Notes under the pieces: model-generated
What the model was told of the DNA's origin: nothing
The model's input: the letters and a program-made list of their open reading frames with translations, nothing else
The model's database searches: none
Source: Candidatus Altimarinota bacterium
GTDB taxonomy: Bacteria; Patescibacteriota; Gracilibacteria; BD1-5; UBA2023
Direction of reading: 5' to 3'
DNA length: 64,000 bases
NCBI GenBank assembly: GCA_002747975.1
Contig: PDRA01000009.1
Span: 1 to 64,000 of the forward strand
In this document: positions 9,728-20,172 of the stretch, in pieces
How the letters are laid out: the number at the start of each line of letters is the position of its first letter
How positions within the stretch are numbered: position 1 is the stretch's first letter
Program-made: the position numbers and the translations under genes

Positions 9728-11044
9728 ATGCTCCCTCGACTCAAAAAAATCTGGAATACTCAGCACATTCGAAAAAAAATTATCTTTACACTTTTGATGA
9801 TTGTTGTTTACAAGGTTTTGGCTTCTATTACAGTACCAGGTGTTAATGTAGCGGTTCTTAGTAACTTTACAGAACAACTTCGAGCCAATGCTGGACTCTC
9901 ATTTTTTGGTTCTATCATGGGTGGTGGACTGGAACAATTCTCTATTATCCTTATGGGACTAGCTCCATACATCAATGCAACGATCATTCTCCAGCTTCTT
10001 GGTGTCATCGTTCCTTCACTTGAAGCACTCAAAAAAGAATGAGAACAAGGACAAAAAAAGCTCAATAACTATACTCGATACCTTACCGTGCCACTTGCCC
10101 TGGCTCAAAGTTATGGTATGATTCTCCTTCTCAATACGGTAATTGGAACGGGAAATGCTGGTGCTCCTATTATCGATACAAGTAATTTCTGGGGAGTTGT
10201 TTTTCCAGCCATGCTCGTCATCACAGCTGGTACAATGATACTTCTTTGGCTTGGTGATCTTATTAGTGAATCAGGAGTTGGAAATGGAACCTCTATTATT
10301 ATCTTTGCCGGAGTTCTGGCTGCCGTTCCTCAAAAGGTTATAGGATACATCAATACTCAGGAATATGTGATGCTTATTGTTCTTGCGCTTCTGACTGTTG
10401 GGGTTATCTATGTAATCGTGCGATTTACCGAATGATACAGAAAAGTTCCTCTCATCTATACTCGTACTGGGCGTGATGAGCGATCTCACTTTCCAATTCG
10501 TATCAATCAAGCTGGTATGGTTCCAATTATCTTTGCTGTTGCTCTTATTACATTCCCTTCTATCGTTGGGCAAATCCTCGCTGGACGAGAGAGTGGTATG
10601 GCAGCCGATATTGGAAACTGGATGGTAACGCACCTATCAATGAATAATCCAAGCTGGATATATATCCTTATCTATTTCCTTCTTGTTGTTGGATTCTCAT
10701 TTTTCTATGTTTCTATCACTTTCAATACAAAAGACGTCGCTGAAAGTATTCAAAAAAGAGGTGGCTATATTCCAGGAATACGGCCAGGAAAAGAAACCGC
10801 CGAATACCTGGAAAAAACTTCAAACCGTCTCAATCTTTTTGGAGGTTCGTTTCTTGCTCTTATCGCAGTATTTCCATACTTGATGACAAAACTCAATACA
10901 TATCTTGAAATTTTCCCAACAACCAACCAAATTGATTTCCTCATTTCTGGTTCTGGGCTTATCATCGTCGTAGGAGTTATTCTCGACATTATTAGACGAA
11001 TTGATACGGATATGAAGAGCTTTAATTACAAGAAATTTTACTAG
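9728..11044 (+). CDS. secY: Preprotein translocase subunit SecY
   Basis: The 438-residue protein forms the Sec channel. Ten membrane helices can be traced, starting with IIFTLLMIVVYKVLASITVPG. Characteristic parts are the plug region after TM1, LGVIVPSLEALKKEGEQGQKK before TM3, ISESGVGNGTSIIIF, FPIRINQAGMVPIIFA, the GGYIPGIRPGKETAEYLEK loop and the TM9-10 ending IIRRIDTDMKSFNYKKFY. Only three glycines or so use TGA, consistent with restraint in an important membrane protein. It stands alone with its own promoter and terminator rather than in a ribosomal-protein operon with adk. Confidence 0.96.
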
Positions 11045-11062
11045 TTTGTACCTTGTTTTGAA

Positions 11063-11105
11063 AAAAGGAATTTTGTCAAGAAATTCCTTTTCTTATTTTT
11101 TTATT
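11063..11105 (+). terminator. Intrinsic terminator after secY
   Basis: The perfect 11-base stem AAAAGGAATTT (11063-11073) / AAATTCCTTTT (11081-11091), with a 7-base loop, is followed by a T-rich tract. Confidence 0.85.
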
Positions 11106-11118
11106 TCTATAGAATAGT

Positions 11119-11724
11119 ATGACTACTTTGTGTGTATGGGACACAGAAACCACAGGATTTCCAGTTCGAGATTGAACCCTTGATCAACAGCCATATATTG
11201 TCCAATTTGCAGCCATTGTCGGGGAAATCGATGATGATGGAAATTACAGTGAAAAAGAGCGACATAATATCTTGATAAAACCTCGAATTACTATTCCCTT
11301 TTCAAGTAGTCAGGTCCACGGAATTTATGATAAAGATGTAGAAAATAGCCCCTATATTGAAGAAGTAATTGACACCATTATCAAAATTCTCAATAGCGCA
11401 GATGTTTCATCTGGTCACAATATATCATTTGATGAAGAAGTCCTCGGATATGAGCTCGAAAGACTGGGAAGATGATGAGAGTACACTCCAAACCAAGTAA
11501 TCTGTACGATGAGAGGATCCACAGACTACTGTAAATTACAAGGACGATGATTTTCATTTAAACCACCAAAACTCGCGGAACTTCATAAATTTCTTTTTAA
11601 TGAATGGTTTGAGTGAGCTCATGATGCGATGATCGATGTAGAAGCAACTATGCGCTCCCTTGTAGAACTCATAAAACGATGAGTTATCCAAGTCGAAAAA
11701 AATGAAGTCATGCGCTTATTTTAA
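11119..11724 (+). CDS. DnaQ-like 3'-5' exonuclease (DEDDh)
   Basis: The 201-residue protein has the three Exo motifs: Exo I WDTETTGFPVRDG near residue 7, Exo II SGHNISFDEEVLGYE near residue 97, and Exo III EGAHDAMIDVEATMRSL near residue 170, with His-Asp marking the DEDDh class. Such enzymes proofread DNA or trim RNA; with no polymerase domain attached, the exact job is open. Several glycines near the active site are TGA. Its TAA overlaps the stop codon of the converging prmC by four bases. Confidence 0.88.
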
Positions 11725-12380
11725 AACCACACCTCCACAAAGCGCTCAATTCCAGCGTGATCAGAAAAAAATGCATATTTCCAATTATACCGCTCAAGAA
11801 CTTCTCGGGCGATATTTTTTTGATCAAATCAAAACTCAAATATTCCCATACTTCTGACAGGATTTTGTTTTGAAAGAAGAAAAAATAACTTCTCATAGAG
11901 CTCAAATCCTGTTTTCTCTCATCCAAACAAGGCCAGACTTGGCTCAAACATCGTATCGTCACTCATATTTTCAAAATCATTCTTTTTTACATATGGAAGA
12001 TTGGCAACAAGAAGTGTATTGTTTGGAATCTTGATATTTTCTATAAGATTATTTTGCAAAAAAGAAATATACTCTGCCTCTGGAAAGAGCTTTTTTGCAT
12101 TTTTTTTGGCTCCTTGTAGCGCCTCTTGTGATATATCTACAAGCACAGTTGGAAGGGCAAAGTCACAAAGAGAAAGTCATACAATGCCAGACCCAGTACC
12201 AATATCTATAATATTGTGAAACAAATATTTTGGATCTTGTAGATACTGTCGCGCTCGGCGAACGAGAAACTCGGTTTCAAGACGAGGAATGAGCACATTT
12301 TCATCGACAAAAAAATCTCTTCCAAAAAATCGCACACTTTTTGTTTTGTATTCTATCGGATACTCTGGATGATTAGACAT
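11721..12380 (-). CDS. prmC: Release-factor glutamine methyltransferase PrmC, short form
   Basis: The 219-residue enzyme methylates the GGQ glutamine of peptide release factors. SAM motif I is IIDIGTGSGIVGLSL; the substrate motif normally written NPPY is NLPYV here. The linker hairpin (RFFGRDFFVDENVLIPRLETE) is present at the N-terminus, but the usual 70-80-residue helical bundle that docks the release factor is missing. The ending GFELYEKLFFLL...FEFGFDQKNIAREVLERY matches the family. In a genome where UGA is sense, RF1 should be the only required substrate. The start ATG overlaps the end of the permease gene. Confidence 0.88.
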
Positions 12381-13137
12381 TGTCAAAACTACGACGAGAA
12401 AAAATAAAACCGGTTACAATTCCTATTGCCAGTAGATATGCAAGTATTCAAAGCATTCATATTCAAAACACTCAAAAATCAACAATAATTGGTGTCCCCA
12501 CAGTATTTTTGATATTAATAGCATTCAAATTTGGGAAAATAACCACAAATACTTTTGCAATATACTCAAGGATACCATTGTGAGATGCCAGCGCATATTC
12601 AAGAAGAGAATAGCTCGAATGACCGATAATATATACCGCAAGGGTGGCAAATATAATAAGAGAGCGCGGAAGGACAACACAAAAAAACAAAAGCACTCAA
12701 AACAAAACCTCAACCGTCAAAAAAACTCATACACTCGCCATAAGAAATTTTTCTGAGATTGGAAGATTAAATATCAAAAACGAACAAATAATAAATAATA
12801 ATTGTACAAAAAAAGAAATTACCAGTATCGATGAGAATCAAAGAAATTTTCAAAGTATAATATTATACCGAGAAATTGGACGAACAAACAATAAATAGAG
12901 TGTGCGCTGTTCTGCTTCTTTTGAGATAATTTCATGCCCAAGAAAAAGAACAAGACATATATGAGATATCTCAAGAAAAGAGAGTCCGACATCATAAAAA
13001 ATCCTCTGCGATTCTCCTAGAGAAAGCGCATTCAAAAGAAGTAAAAGAAGAATAAGAGCTGCATTTATACTGACAATCAAAAGAAGAAAATGAGCTCGAA
13101 ATACCTGATGAAAAGAATTTTTAAGAATAGGGAGCAT
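12373..13137 (-). CDS. ABC-2-type multi-span permease without a linked ATPase
   Basis: The 254-residue hydrophobic protein has about six membrane segments. It opens with MLPILKNSFHQVFRAHFLLL, and the cytoplasmic block LFLGHEIISKEAEQRTLYLLFVRPISRYNI is characteristic of ABC-2 export permeases (cf. NatB- and YhaP-like proteins). The C-terminus is a run of glycine-rich membrane segments in which most glycines are TGA. No ATP-binding partner lies beside it. It lies between the HIT gene (6 bases upstream) and prmC (overlapping), so it is part of the fmt-HIT-permease-prmC transcription unit. Confidence 0.7.
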
Positions 13138-13143
13138 AATTTT

Positions 13144-13536
13144 TTAAAGAAATGAAATGATTTTTTGTTGCATTGTTGCTAGCTTTTCGTTTTTTTCTGG
13201 CTCTTTTGGTGGAGGAGCATAGATATCTCGAACGGTATTTGTCGGGATGAGGTGATAGTGACAGTGTGGCACATCATATCAGATAAAAAGAGTGCAGATT
13301 CGCTGACATCAAGTAGCTTTTTTGAGGGCTGGTGATAGTTTTTTTGCTGCCTGGAATAGAGCCGTATAGTAGGGATCTGGAACCTGACTAAAATGATCAT
13401 ACTCACATTTTGGCACGATAAGTGTATGTCCGGCCTGAACTGGAAAAATATCAAGAAACGCATATACATACTCGTCTTCATAGATTTTGAAACTCGGGAT
13501 TTCGCCAGCAATAATTTTTGAAAAAAGAGTAGACAT
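13144..13536 (-). CDS. HIT-family nucleotide-binding hydrolase
   Basis: The 130-residue protein has the classic HIT layout: MSTLFSKIIAGEIPSFKIYE, YVYAFLDIFPVQAGHTLIVPK near residues 24-44, and the histidine triad VPHCHYHLIPT around residue 98. These proteins hydrolyse adenosine phosphoramidates or dinucleoside polyphosphates. TGA encodes the glycines just before the triad (TGCQR, FIGYDV). An EPEKNEKLATMQQ tail follows. It lies 34 bases after fmt on the same strand. Confidence 0.92.
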
Positions 13537-13570
13537 AGCAAAAAAGAATTAGAAAAATAAAGTTTAGAAA

Positions 13571-14503
13571 TTACAATTTATATCCAATAAAATCTCTGTG
13601 TCATCGAACAAATTCATCAATACTTTGAGATTTTTTCCCAGCGAGTTTCACTTTTTCAGGATAAATAATTCCCTGTTTACAGCTGATTCATACAAGATTA
13701 TTTTTTTTGATGACGGTACCAATTTCTTCGTCTGTAGCACCATCTATTTCAAATGATATGACTTCAAGGTTGAGTTTTTTCCCATCATAAAAGGTGTAAA
13801 TACCAGGCCAAGGTGTGTATGCTTGCCACCGATGATATATCATTTTAGCGTCTAATTCCCAATCAATCTGGCCATCTTGCTTGGTAATTTTTGTACAGTA
13901 TGTTGCCTTTGAATCATCCTGTGGAATGGGCTGTATTTTTCCTGTGTCGAAGTTTCTTATCGCTTCAATAAGGGCTTTTGGACTTGTTTCGCCAAACTTG
14001 TCAAAGAGTGTCGAAGTTGTCTCTTTTGTGTCGATCTTGATAGGAGCAATGGAAAGAATATCTCCTTCGTCCATTCATGGACTCATCTGCATAATAGTCA
14101 CACCTGTTTCTGTTTCTCAATGCAAGAGTGCTGACTGTATTGGAGAAGCTCATCGATATTTTGGTAATATTGAACCATGGACATTGATGGCGATTTTTTT
14201 TGGAATTTCTAGAAAATCCGCCGGCAAAATCTTACCATACGCGACCACTACAAAATAATCACATTCATACTTTTGTATCGTTTGATACAATTCTCTATTT
14301 CATTTTATGTTTTTGGGAGTAAAAATATCTATATCATGCTCTTGTGCCAGGGTCTTGACTGGCGTTGGGGTAAGGATTTTTTTTCGTCCGACTGGTTTAT
14401 CAGGATTTGTAATCACAAACAAAACCTCCATATCTTCCTCTTGAAGAAGGGATAGAAGCACTTTTTTTGCAAGTTCTGGTGTTCCGAGAAATCAAATTTT
14501 CAT
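13571..14503 (-). CDS. fmt: Methionyl-tRNA formyltransferase
   Basis: The 310-residue enzyme formylates the initiator Met-tRNA. It starts [16 protein letters not shown]; the formyl-transfer core [17 protein letters not shown], with the SxLPxYRG motif, is near residue 110, followed by [20 protein letters not shown]-terminal OB-like domain carries [19 protein letters not shown]. Several glycines, including the second in MKIGFLG, are TGA. It is the first gene of the minus-strand unit fmt-HIT-permease-prmC, a translation-linked grouping (initiation and termination). Confidence 0.95.
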
Positions 14504-14624
14504 ACATCATGTAATAGAAGACAAAATAAGATGATAAGAATTTGAAAAATATCATCCTACTTGGTCAAAAGTATAGGAAAAAATCAAAAAAAATCAAGAA
14601 TTAACAAAAAACACAAGAAAATGT

Positions 14625-14653
14625 TTGCTTTTTTTGGAAAAACTTGGTATACT
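14625..14653 (+). promoter_or_regulatory. Promoter of type IV secretion-like locus A
   Basis: TTGCTT (14625-14630) and TATACT (14648-14653) are spaced 17 bases apart. The expected transcription start near 14660 overlaps an AGAGGAG sequence (14654-14660) that could also be a ribosome-binding site. Confidence 0.65.
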
Positions 14654-14674
14654 AGAGGAGATTACTAATTTTCT

Positions 14675-15649
14675 ATCATACTCTCATTTTTCTTACTTTC
14701 CATTCCTGCAAACCTTATTCCAAATACCTATGCGCAAGGGTGAGCAGGTGGAGTTACAACGACTGTTATCGAAAAAGAAGAGAGTATTGAAGGTGAAACC
14801 GAATCAAAACTCGAAGAACTCAATACATTCAAAAGTGAATTTGAGAACTTTTTTTTAACACCAAAACAGTGATGATGAGAATGACTCCTAGGAACTATGG
14901 TCTACATTGCCTTCCAAATCAAAAACTTTTTTATTGCTATTGCCATTATATTTCTGATTATTGGAGTTTTAACGCTTCTTTTTTCAGAAATGGATGCAAA
15001 TGCTGCAAAAAAATGGAAAAATAACATCATATGGGTATCACTTGGTATTATTATCATGCAGATTGCCTTTGGTGCCTGGAATACTCTTCTTATAGGAAGT
15101 AGTGAGGCAAGTACCACAATTTGATCGGCTTTGAGTTGGAACTTTTGGAGCAGCGTACTGGCCCCTCTGGTTCGTATGATTCAGATGTTTGCAGGGTTTG
15201 TCTTTATTGTCATGATGATCTATGCATTTTATGTTATTATCACGAGTGCCTGAGATGAGAGCGGAAGAAAAAAATGAATCAATATGGTAATCTATTCAGT
15301 TATCGGGTTTATTCTGCTGCGTATTCCTGATATTATTGTCAGTTCATTTTATACGAATCTTCGTGATTGTAGTGGGGAAACATTTGGATTTATCAATCCA
15401 TGTACTGGAAGCAAATGAAGTGATTTTTCAAAAATTATTGGAGCGGTTGGAAATATTATTCAGTGGATCAATGGGATGCTCGCTGTTGTGTGTGTTATTC
15501 TGGTTTTGTACGCTGGCTTTCTTATTCTCAGTTCACGAGGTGAAGAAGAAAAACTCAAAAAAGCGAAAAAAATTATCATTTATATTGCTATAGGACTCGC
15601 CCTGCTTTTGCTTTCACACGCTATTTTCCGTTTCTTTATTCTTAAATAA
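14675..15649 (+). CDS. Multi-span membrane protein of secretion-like locus A
   Basis: The open frame runs from after TAA 14666 to TAA 15649. It has a signal-peptide-like start (IILSFFLLSIPANLIPNTYA), a glycine- and Glu-rich external segment, and about five membrane helices, plus WIxGMLAVVCVILVLYAGFLIL and KKAKKIIIYIAIGLALLLLS near the end. The frame has no ATG, GTG or TTG before 14897. Initiation must therefore use ATC 14675, ATA 14678 or similar, or a base is missing. TGA runs encode QGGAGG and KQGGGEG. No family is recognised; the layout and position before a VirD4-like ATPase suggest a secretion-channel or pilin-like membrane subunit. Confidence 0.6.
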
Positions 15650-15661
15650 TTTCTCGACTCG

Positions 15662-18094
15662 ATGAATAATGGTGAATTCATCTTTGCCTTCATTGTCGTA
15701 TTAGCGGTGATGATACTTTTCGTTCTTCAGCTTAAGAAACGGGTCAGCTATAGACGTTCTCTCAATCAGGTATTTTTGAGGGTTATTGTTGCCAGAAAAG
15801 ACAGTGAAAGTGATGAAAAAAAAGATACGATCAAGGACTTTCGAGAGCAGATTTCTATTATGGAGCAGTTTTTTGCTGGACTCAAATCGCTGTATTCTTC
15901 GACATTTATGGCCTGGATTTTTGGTCAAGAGTATATTTCTTTTGAATATGTTGCACACAAAGATGAGATTTATTTTTATGTTGTGGTTCCAAAACGATCC
16001 CAACTCCTTGTCGAAAAACAAATTATCGCCCTCTATCCAGACTGTCTTATCGAAAAAACCAATGAAGTCAATATTTTTAAAGATAGAGCCTACTCTCGTG
16101 GAGAAATCATGCGACTGGCAAAAACCGAAGAATACCCAATTCGAACCTATCAAAAACTCGAGTCAGACAGTATCAATGCTCTGCTTTCTGCGCTCGGACG
16201 TCTTGATAGCCAAAGTTCAGCTGTAATTCAAATTTTATTGCGTCCAGTTCCAGATACTTGGCAAAAGAAGATCAAGAAAATGATACGAAAAACGGAGAAA
16301 TGAAAACCAAAAAAACGATATTTTTCTCTCAATCCCCTTGTATGGATACGAGGTTTTATCGATATTATGCTGCGAAGTCCAGATGACACTGTCAAAGAAG
16401 AACCACAAGAAATAAAAGAAGATGAAGATCCGATCGATGATGAGGGACTGATGAAAGAAAAAGTCAAAAAAACAGGATATGAAACGGTTATTCGTATTAT
16501 TACAACCTCAAATGATGAAAATACCGCAGAAGTAGAGCTCAAAAATATTATTTCTGCATTTTCGCAGTTTGCCTCACCAGCCTATAATAAATTTAAACCA
16601 ATCAAGTGGAAATCACTCTCATTAGTGGTTCACTATTATATCTTCCGACAGTTTGCTTGGTGGCAGCCAGTCAATATATTTAATATTGAAGAACTTGCCA
16701 CCATTTTCCACTTTCCACATTCAAAGTATAACAGACAACCAGAAATTAAATGGCAGCATTTCAAGATTGTCAAAGCTCCAAGTAATACACCAACAGAAGG
16801 ACTGTATATTGGAGACAATGTTTTTCGTGATGAGCGAAAAAAGATCTTTCTCAAAAATGAAGACCGTTTCCGACACTTTTATGTGATCGGTCAAACAGGT
16901 ACTGGTAAATCTTCTATCCTCTCCGTGATGGCAAGACAAGACCTACAAAATCATCGATGACTTGCCGTTATTGATCCACATGGAGATTTTGCCGAGGGAC
17001 TTCTTGACTTTATTCCAAAAGACAGAGCTGATGATTTGGTGTTTTTTGATCCAGGAGACCTCTCTCGTCCAATGGGACTCAATATACTTGAAGCTGAAAC
17101 TGACGACGAAAAGGCTCATACAGTCAAAGAAGCCACCAATATTATGATAAAACTGTTTGGTCCAGAGATTTTTGGACCGAGAATTGTAGACTATTTTGAA
17201 AATGGTTGTTTTACCCTTATGGACTACCCAAACGGTGGAGCCATTACTGATATTATCAAACTCTTTACCGATGAAAATTTCCAGCGAGAACGTCGAACGA
17301 CGCTCAAAAACCCAATTGTAAAAGCATGGTGGGATCATACCTATGCAAAAATGGGAGCAAGAGAAAAGGGAGAAATTATTCCATACTTTGCAGCAAAATT
17401 TGGTCAGTTCATTACCAATACAATGATGCGAAATATCGTCGGACAAACTAAATCTGCCTTTGATATTACCGACATTATGAATAATGAACAAATTCTTCTT
17501 ATCTCTCTTTCGAAAGGGATACTTGGGGATTTGAATTCAAAACTTATCGGACTTATTCTGGTGTCAAAAATTCAAATGGCAGCGATGAAACGACAAAAGA
17601 TGGATCCAAAAGATCGAAAGGATTTTTTCCTCTATATTGATGAGTTCCAAAACTATGTCACTGATTCTATCGAATCTATCCTCTCAGAAGCTCGTAAATA
17701 TCGACTTGGACTCATCATCGCTCACCAGTATATTGGACAGCTTCAAAAATCTGATGCCCTCACAAAAACTGATCTCAACCTCAAGGATGCTATTTTTGGT
17801 AATGTAGGATCTATCATGAGTTATAAAATCTGACCAGAAGATGCTGATCTGATGACAAAACAATTTGCTCCTGTCTATAGTGAGCAAGATTTTATCAATA
17901 TGGATGCCTTTCAGGCGGCTTTGAAGCTTTCTGTCGATGGAAAACCAACAACAGGATTTAGTCTTGATGTTCCTCGTCCTTGGCTCACACAAGGCGACTA
18001 TGAAACCGGTCAAGCCCTCAAAGCACTCTCTCGTCTCAAATATGGAAGAGAACGAGAATTTATCGAAAAAGAAATTATCTATCGTATTTCATAA
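15662..18094 (+). CDS. VirD4/TraD-like secretion ATPase, paralogue A
   Basis: The 810-residue protein has an N-terminal membrane helix (residues 6-24), a long cytoplasmic region, Walker A IGQTGTGKSSIL near residue 410, the LAVIDPHGDF strand, Walker B FFLYIDEFQNYVTDS and the sensor-like GLIIAHQYIGQL. This is the conjugative coupling protein type, which pulls DNA or protein substrates to a type IV secretion channel. The C-terminal half is clearly homologous to the ATPase at 44426-47290 (for example RNIVGQTKSAF against RNIIGQTKSAF). It starts 12 bases after the membrane protein and precedes a secreted protein, which suggests one operon. Confidence 0.82.
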
Positions 18095-18105
18095 CCCTTT
18101 TATTT

Positions 18106-19065
18106 ATGAAAAAAATATTTATCTCTCTTGTGTATATACTTTTTTTACCTCTTTCTTCATACGCTCAAGAAGAAAAAGAATTTAATGCAACCTATGAATC
18201 CTATCAAAACAATGTAAAGAAATACTGTGATACCAAGGATCGTCCCTGGGCAAAAAAAAATGCCCTCATCCCAATACCACAGTACCCAGCACTTGATACT
18301 GATGCTATCAATAATCAAATTGAAAAAACAAAAAATCTCAATAATGTCAGCAATGAGGAAAAGAGACGACTTCAAGAACAGCTTGCTCAAGATAGAATTG
18401 CTCATTTTAATGGTCTCAAAGTCGTGGAAGTCGCTCGAAATCAATACCGTGCTGCTATGAATAATGTTTTTGGCTGCGCTGTTGTCGATGGAAGACTGCA
18501 GATTCTCGATACTCTCAAGAAAAAAATAGAAAGCCAAACCCAGTGAAGAAATTCAGAAATTAACAAAAAACTCGACGCCGAAAAAGATCGACTCGAACGA
18601 CAGCGAGATAAACTCCAGTGCAATACATCAAGAAACAAACAGATTCCTATGAGTCGACAGCTTGTCAATAGTGCAAGCAGACAATACTGTCATTACCGAT
18701 ACTGGCTTGCTTATGTTGATGAGAATTTTCAGGAAAATAAACACAAACTTGATACGCTTGAAAGCACTGTAGGAAATCAAAATCCAGATACGAGTAAAGT
18801 ACATCCTCGTACGATTGAGGGATGGAGGAAATCATTTATACAGCAATCAAATAGCCTAGAAAAAGAGATTAATCGTGCTGACCAGACGCTTCCTCGTGCC
18901 ATTCAAGCGTTTCAAGATATGCAGTACAGCTATCCAATTCATTTAATGCTTGTCATTATCTACGATGATTTTATTCGGCTGAGAAATAACCTCTCAGTGT
19001 ATATGAATGCCTCATCACAGCTCTACCAAAAGGCATATAATGCTCAAGACAAAAATGAGCGATAA
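18106..19065 (+). CDS. Secreted coiled-coil protein of locus A
   Basis: The 319-residue protein has a signal peptide (MKKIFISLVYILFLPLSSYA, cleavage before QEE). The rest is mostly helical, with charged heptad-like stretches (EEKRRLQEQLAQDR, KKLDAEKDRLERQRDKLQ) and about five cysteines. One TGA (TQGRNS) is bridged as glycine. No family is recognised. It is the last gene of locus A, directly before a strong terminator, and is probably an extracytoplasmic component or substrate of that system. Confidence 0.7.
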
Positions 19066-19066
19066 C

Positions 19067-19103
19067 AAAAAAATCTACTTCAAATTGAAGTAGATTTTTT
19101 ATA
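19067..19103. terminator. Bidirectional terminator between locus A and rpmE2
   Basis: A long stem AAATCTACTTC / GAAGTAGATTT, flanked by A-run and T-run, closes the converging genes on both strands. Confidence 0.85.
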
Positions 19104-19116
19104 GTGAAGACAAAAA

Positions 19117-19374
19117 TTATTTTTTTGCCAGTTCTTCTGATTTTTTTTGTCGAGCGTAGAATTTGTCAAGGGAACTTGTCTTGAGGAGTGTCTTCTTACC
19201 AGTGTAGAAAGGATGAGAAGCCGAAGAGGTTTCTATATAAACACAAGGATATTTTTTCCCCTCATATTCAGCAGTTTCTTTTGGTTTGAGAGTTGATTTT
19301 GTCAAAAGATAAAAATCAGCACTTCTATCAATAAAAAGAATATCCTGCATATCAGGATGAATACCAGATTTCAT
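19117..19374 (-). CDS. rpmE2: 50S ribosomal protein L31, type B
   Basis: The 85-residue protein starts MKSGIHPDMQDILFIDRSAD and contains FYLLTKSTL and the highly conserved VYIETSSASHPFYTGKKT, which marks the zinc-free type B L31. No zinc-binding CxxC pair is present. No TGA codons are used, as expected for a highly expressed ribosomal protein. It is the last gene of a unit with tRNA-Thr and tRNA-Tyr upstream. Confidence 0.95.
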   Translation of the reverse strand: MKSGIHPDMQDILFIDRSADFYLLTKSTLKPKETAEYEGKKYPCVYIETSSASHPFYTGKKTLLKTSSLDKFYARQKKSEELAKK

Positions 19375-19459
19375 AATAAAAAAGGATAGGAAATAAAATA
19401 ATTCGCCAAGTACGAATCTTCCTGATGCTTTTTTCGGCGAAGCAACAAACCAAATATGG

Positions 19460-19541
19460 TGGGCCGGGAGGGATTCGAACCCCCGAAGGCGAAGCCAAAG
19501 GATTTACAGTCCTCCCCATTTGACCGCTCTGGAACCGACCC
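19460..19541 (-). tRNA. tRNA-Tyr (GTA), CCA encoded
   Basis: On the minus strand the acceptor GGGTCGG pairs with CCGGCCC (one G-T pair). The anticodon loop is CTGTAAA (anticodon GTA), there is a long variable arm typical of bacterial tRNA-Tyr, and the T arm contains GGTTCGAATCC. The discriminator A at 19460 is followed by genomic CCA (19457-19459). Confidence 0.95.
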
Positions 19542-19605
19542 AAAATAGCAAAACAAAAGATAACCTGCTTTTAAGAAAAAGTATGCTATCTTCTAGAAAA
19601 AGTGG

Positions 19606-19677
19606 AGCCACCTGTGAGATTTGAACTCACGACCGTCGGTTTACAAAACCGATGCTCTACCACTGAGCTAAGGTGGC
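19606..19677 (-). tRNA. tRNA-Thr (TGT), CCA encoded
   Basis: On the minus strand the acceptor GCCACCT pairs with AGGTGGC. D arm TAGCTCAGTGGTAGAGC, anticodon loop TTTGTAA (anticodon TGT, codon ACA), T arm GAGTTCAAATCTC. CCA is encoded at 19603-19605. It is the first gene of the tRNA-Thr/tRNA-Tyr/rpmE2 unit. Confidence 0.95.
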
Positions 19678-19688
19678 AAGTGGGATTG

Positions 19689-19716
19689 ATTGTATAAAAA
19701 ATTACCTTTCTGTCAA
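19689..19716 (-). promoter_or_regulatory. Promoter of the tRNA-Thr/tRNA-Tyr/rpmE2 unit
   Basis: On the minus strand TTGACA (19711-19716) and TACAAT (19689-19694) are 16 bases apart, just upstream of tRNA-Thr. Confidence 0.75.
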
Positions 19717-19749
19717 TCTTTTTTCAAAGAAAGTTTTTTTACCTCAAGA

Positions 19750-19790
19750 AAAAATAAAAAAACCTTCTGACTGTTGGTACAGCAGAAGGT
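19750..19790 (-). terminator. Terminator of the structured RNA
   Basis: On the minus strand CCTTCTG-C-TGT / ACA-GT-CAGAAGG forms the stem, followed by a run of seven T. Confidence 0.75.
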
Positions 19791-20166
19791 CAGTATTTGG
19801 TGGCTATGAAGCACTCTGAAGGCGATTTTGCCTGTATCGTGAGGCTAAAGCATAGCTCTTGGTTGGGTTTCTCATACCCTCTAGAATAATCTAGACCTAA
19901 CTGACCTTTCGATGATTTTGTTTACGAAGAACCATCGAATCTCCGTGTTCGGCAAGAACACCTTTATACTCTCACTTTTTTTATGGAAAAAGGAAGAAAA
20001 TAAAGATGTTCTCACCATTTATTTGCTTTTTGTATACATTTGTTCTTTTTGTATTGATATTGGCAAATGGGTTTTGGTTTTGCAAACAGGAGTTTCTCTT
20101 GAGAGAAGAGAGTCCTCTGATCGGCAAGTTAGGTTTTGTTAAGGCGTCATTCTTTTTCAAGAAGAC
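19755..20166 (-). ncRNA. Unidentified structured RNA of about 410 nt
   Basis: On the minus strand this segment is bounded by a promoter (20173-20202) and an intrinsic terminator (19750-19790). It contains no convincing reading frame; the best is 45 codons. Helices visible by eye in the 3' half: GTGTTC/GAACAC, TTCGATG/CATCGAA, a self-complementary TCTAGA pair, GGGT/ACCC, GCTATG/CATAGC, and a long-range closing helix AAGGTCAGT/ACTGACCTT. The closing helix shares bases with the terminator hairpin, so the two may compete. A hairpin UCUCUU/AAGAGA lies in the 5' half. I could not match it to tmRNA (no tRNA-like ends), RNase P RNA (no GAGGAAAGUCC core), SRP RNA or 6S RNA. Confidence 0.6.
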
Positions 20167-20172
20167 ACACAT

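Noticed and set aside
19800-19880. AAGAGCTATGCTTTAGC on the minus strand, which resembles part of a Cas9 repeat/tracrRNA
   Set aside because: No repeat-spacer array, no cas genes and no matching anti-repeat are present; the resemblance is short and probably chance.
19755-20166. tmRNA identity for the structured RNA
   Set aside because: A frame reading SYALAS looks like a tag peptide, but no stop follows it and there are no tRNA-like acceptor or T-arm sequences at the ends.
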